Shown: positions 61,709 to 64,000 of the stretch, piece by piece
How positions within the stretch are numbered: position 1 is the first letter of the stretch
How the letters are laid out: every line of letters starts with the position of its first letter
Assembly (NCBI RefSeq): GCF_045679555.1
Contig: NC_092120.1
Location: forward strand, 13,257,805-13,321,804
Source of the DNA: Salvelinus alpinus
Taxonomy: Eukaryota; Chordata; Actinopteri; Salmoniformes; Salmonidae
Direction: 5' to 3'
Length of the DNA: 64,000 nucleotides
The notes under the pieces: model-generated
Seen by the model: the letters and a program-made list of their open reading frames with translations, nothing else
What the model was told of the DNA's origin: nothing
Databases searched by the model: none
Made by a program: the position numbers and the translations under genes

Positions 61709-63312
61709 CAGTGGGGAGAACAAGTATTTGATACACTGCCGATTTTGCAGGTTTTCCTACTTACAAAGCATGTAGAGGTCTGTAATTTTTTTCATAGGTA
61801 CACTTCAACTATGAGAGACGGAATCTAAAACAAAAATCCAGAAAATCACATTGTATGATTTTTAAGTAATTAATTTGCATTTTATTGCATGACATAAGTA
61901 TTTGATACATCAGAAAAGCAGAACTTAATATTTGGTACAGAAACCTTTGTTTGCAATTACAGAGATCATACGTTTCCTGTAGTTCTTGACTAGGTTTGCA
62001 CACACTGCAGCAGGGATTTTGGCCCACTCCTCCCTACAGATCTTCTCCAGATCCTTCAGGTTTCGGGGCTGTCGCTGGGCAATACGGACTTTCAGCTCCC
62101 TCCAAAGATTTTCTATTGGGTTCAGGTCTGGAGACTGGCTAGGCCACTCCAGGACCTTGAGATGCTTCTTACGGAGCCACTCCTTAGTTGCCATGGCTGT
62201 GTGCTTCGTGTCGTTGTCATGCTGGAAGACCCAGCCACGACCCATCTTCAATGCTCTTACTGAGGGAAGGAGGTTGTTGGTCAAGATCTCGCGATACATG
62301 GCCCCATCCATCCTCCCCTCAATACGGTGCAGTCGTCCTGTCCCCTTTGCAGAAAAGCATCCCCAAAGAATGATGTTTCCACCTCCATGCTTCACGGTTG
62401 GGATGGTGTTCATGGGGTTGTACTCATACTTCTTCTTCCTCCAAACACGGCGAGTGGAGTTAGACCAAAAAGCTCTATTTTTGTCTCATCAGACCACATG
62501 ACCTTCTCCCATTCCTCCTCTGGATCATCCAGATGGTCATTGGCAAACTTCAGACAGGCCTGGACATGCACTGGCTTAAGCAGGGGGACCTTGCGTGCGC
62601 TGCAGGATTTTAATCCATGACGGCGTAGTGTGTTACTAATGGTTTTCTTTGAGACTGTGGTCCCAGCTCTCTTCAGGTCATTGACCAGGTCCTGCCGTGT
62701 AGTTCTGGGCTGATCCCTCACCTTCCTCATGATCATTGATGCCCCACGAGGTGAAATCTTGCATGGAGCCCCAGACCGAGGGTGATTGACCGTCATCTTG
62801 AACTTCTTCCATTTTCTAATAATTGCACCAACAGTTGTTTCCTTCTCACCAAGCTGCTTGCCTATTGTCCTGTAGCCCATCCCAGCCTTGTGCAGGTCTA
62901 CAATTTTATCCCTGATGTCCTTACACAGCTCTCTGGTCTTGGCCATTGTGGAGAGGTTGGAATCTGTTTGATTGTGTGTGGACAGGTGTCTTTTATACAG
63001 GTAACGAGTTCAAACAGGTGCAGTTAATACAGGTAATGAGTGGAGAACAGGAGGGCTTCTTAAAGAAAAACTAACAGGTCTGTGAGAGCCGGAATTCTTA
63101 CTGGTTGGTAGGTGATCAAATACTTATGTCATGCAATAAAATGCAAATTAATTATTTAAAAATCATACAATGTGATTTTCTGGATTTTTGTTTTAGATTC
63201 CGTCTCTCACAGTTGAAGTGTACCTATGATAACAATTACAGACCTCTACATGCTTTGTAAGTAGGAAAACCTGCAAAATCGGCAGTGTATCAAATACTTG
63301 TTCTCCCCACTG
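61709..63312 (-). mobile_element. Second copy of the intron 2 Tc1 family, opposite orientation
   Basis: Ends CAGTGGGGAGAACAAGTATT and TACTTGTTCTCCCCACTG, flanked by TA (61707-61708 and 63313-63314), 1604 bp. Nearly collinear with 48325-49931 but inverted; the transposase is frame-shifted. Confidence 0.92.
61925..62946 (-). pseudogene. Tc1 transposase broken by a one-base deletion
   Basis: Starts at 62946 ([20 protein letters not shown]) and stays collinear with the intact sister copy to D153. There the sister's GGTCTAAACTCC reads GGTCTAACTCC (near 62461), one A short, shifting the frame. The rest of the catalytic part remains open from 62413 to 61925 with [14 protein letters not shown] and NPIENLW. 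Only this shift separates it from a full-length reading frame. Confidence 0.9.
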
Positions 63313-64000
63313 TATATATATAGGAAGGATTTAATAATTTGCAATTATATCTATTTATGATAAGGTAAAAGGTTTATGTTTCTGTCTCCATATGATATGG
63401 TAAATATATCCAATGCAAAAAACATTACATTTAAATGGTATTAACATTAATTTTCATATATTTCTGTTAATTCCAATAGAAAGTTTCCACCTCTGAATAT
63501 TCCCCAAAATGTGCAACCTTAACATCCCATCCGAAGGAGGCTATAAAACAAAGTGGCATCAAACATTGAATGGCCTAAGGGGATCCCACATGTTGTCTAA
63601 GCCTGCCATAAGCATTCAGTGATGCTTGTTCCCAGTCTTCCCTCACTCCTTAAATACTCAAGCTTCTCATTCCATGTGATAACTAACTGTCAACCCTGTA
63701 AGTTGTACTGTGAAAAAAAGGAGACTTTACATTTGTACAGTTTGTTACCATAGCTAGAAATGCATACAGAATGCCAGCCCCTCATCTGCAAGGTGTCAAA
63801 GTTACAACAGACTTTTCACAGCCTAAAAATACCACTCCATAATCATGAACCAAATATAGCACCTCTCAGCGCAAAGTTTTTAAACAGCAGACAACTGAAA
63901 GAAAACAGGCGGGAAACAGACCAAGTTATGGCGAGCAAACAAGACAGCTAAGCTATGTCTGCAAGTGTCATGGCTCGAGAAGCTTGTCTACAAGAAACAC

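Larger units (their letters stand above)
50717..64000 (-). other. otud7b first-intron DNA (inferred)
   Basis: No host exon is recognised on either strand. The transposons listed separately cover about 5.3 kb. Between them (50717-51917, 52554-53182, 54677-60579, 63313-64000) I see ordinary AT-rich DNA. Small items: a duplicated CACTCCTAATAG (51207-51235) and a tandem pair CAGTGCA.TCTTCCATCACATG (about 60120-60168). Assignment as intron rests on the acceptor at 50717 and on the large first intron of human OTUD7B. Confidence 0.45.

Overview
The window is vertebrate nuclear DNA from a bony fish, very probably a salmonid. The evidence is a tRNA-derived HpaI-type SINE, a 5S-rRNA-derived SINE of the salmonid OS-SINE1/DeuSINE type, several Tc1/mariner families typical of salmonids, and two spliced genes whose order and strand match human 1q21.2 (MTMR11 then OTUD7B). 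I cannot name the genus or say which salmonid-duplicated copy this is. There are no bacterial features.

Gene 1, mtmr11 (minus strand, 3002 to about 34094), has sixteen well-supported coding exons plus a less certain six-codon first exon. All splice phases fit, giving about 810 residues: an N-terminal PH-GRAM domain, a catalytically dead myotubularin phosphatase fold with no CX5R loop, and a long C-terminal tail. Gene 2, otud7b (Cezanne; minus strand, 40064-50641), has eleven coding exons and 914 residues: a UBA-like N-terminus, an OTU cysteine protease domain (D183, C186, H348) and a C-terminal A20 zinc finger. Its 3' UTR probably runs to a poly(A) signal at 36387-36392. Its 5' UTR begins inside the first coding exon, and the remaining 13 kb to the window end looks like its first intron.

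Layout: 1-3001, flank with a truncated Tc1 and the mtmr11 3' UTR. 3002-12364, mtmr11 exons 16 to 5, with two opposed hAT-type MITEs and a 40-bp tandem array that multiplies a splice donor. 12365-21476, an intron made almost wholly of nested transposons: a Tc1 holding a 5S-SINE and a hAT-like element, the latter holding two LTR-like insertions, one of which holds an L2-type LINE with an uninterrupted ORF. 21477-28073, mtmr11 exons 4 to 1 and a decayed finTRIM-like copy on the opposite strand. 28074-36386, the long mtmr11 first intron with an HpaI SINE, a CpG-richer probable promoter, and intergenic DNA. 36387-50716, otud7b, with Tc1 copies in two introns, one carrying an intact 340-residue transposase. 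50717-64000, intron DNA with three more Tc1 derivatives and a hAT transposon relic.

The two host genes act separately: MTMR11 is a phosphoinositide-phosphatase-like pseudoenzyme and OTUD7B is a deubiquitinase known to prefer Lys11-linked chains. The most unusual things here are structural: the multiplied splice donor, the four-deep transposon nest, and inverted transposon pairs flanking internal exons of both genes. I found no undescribed defence-type or enzymatic system.
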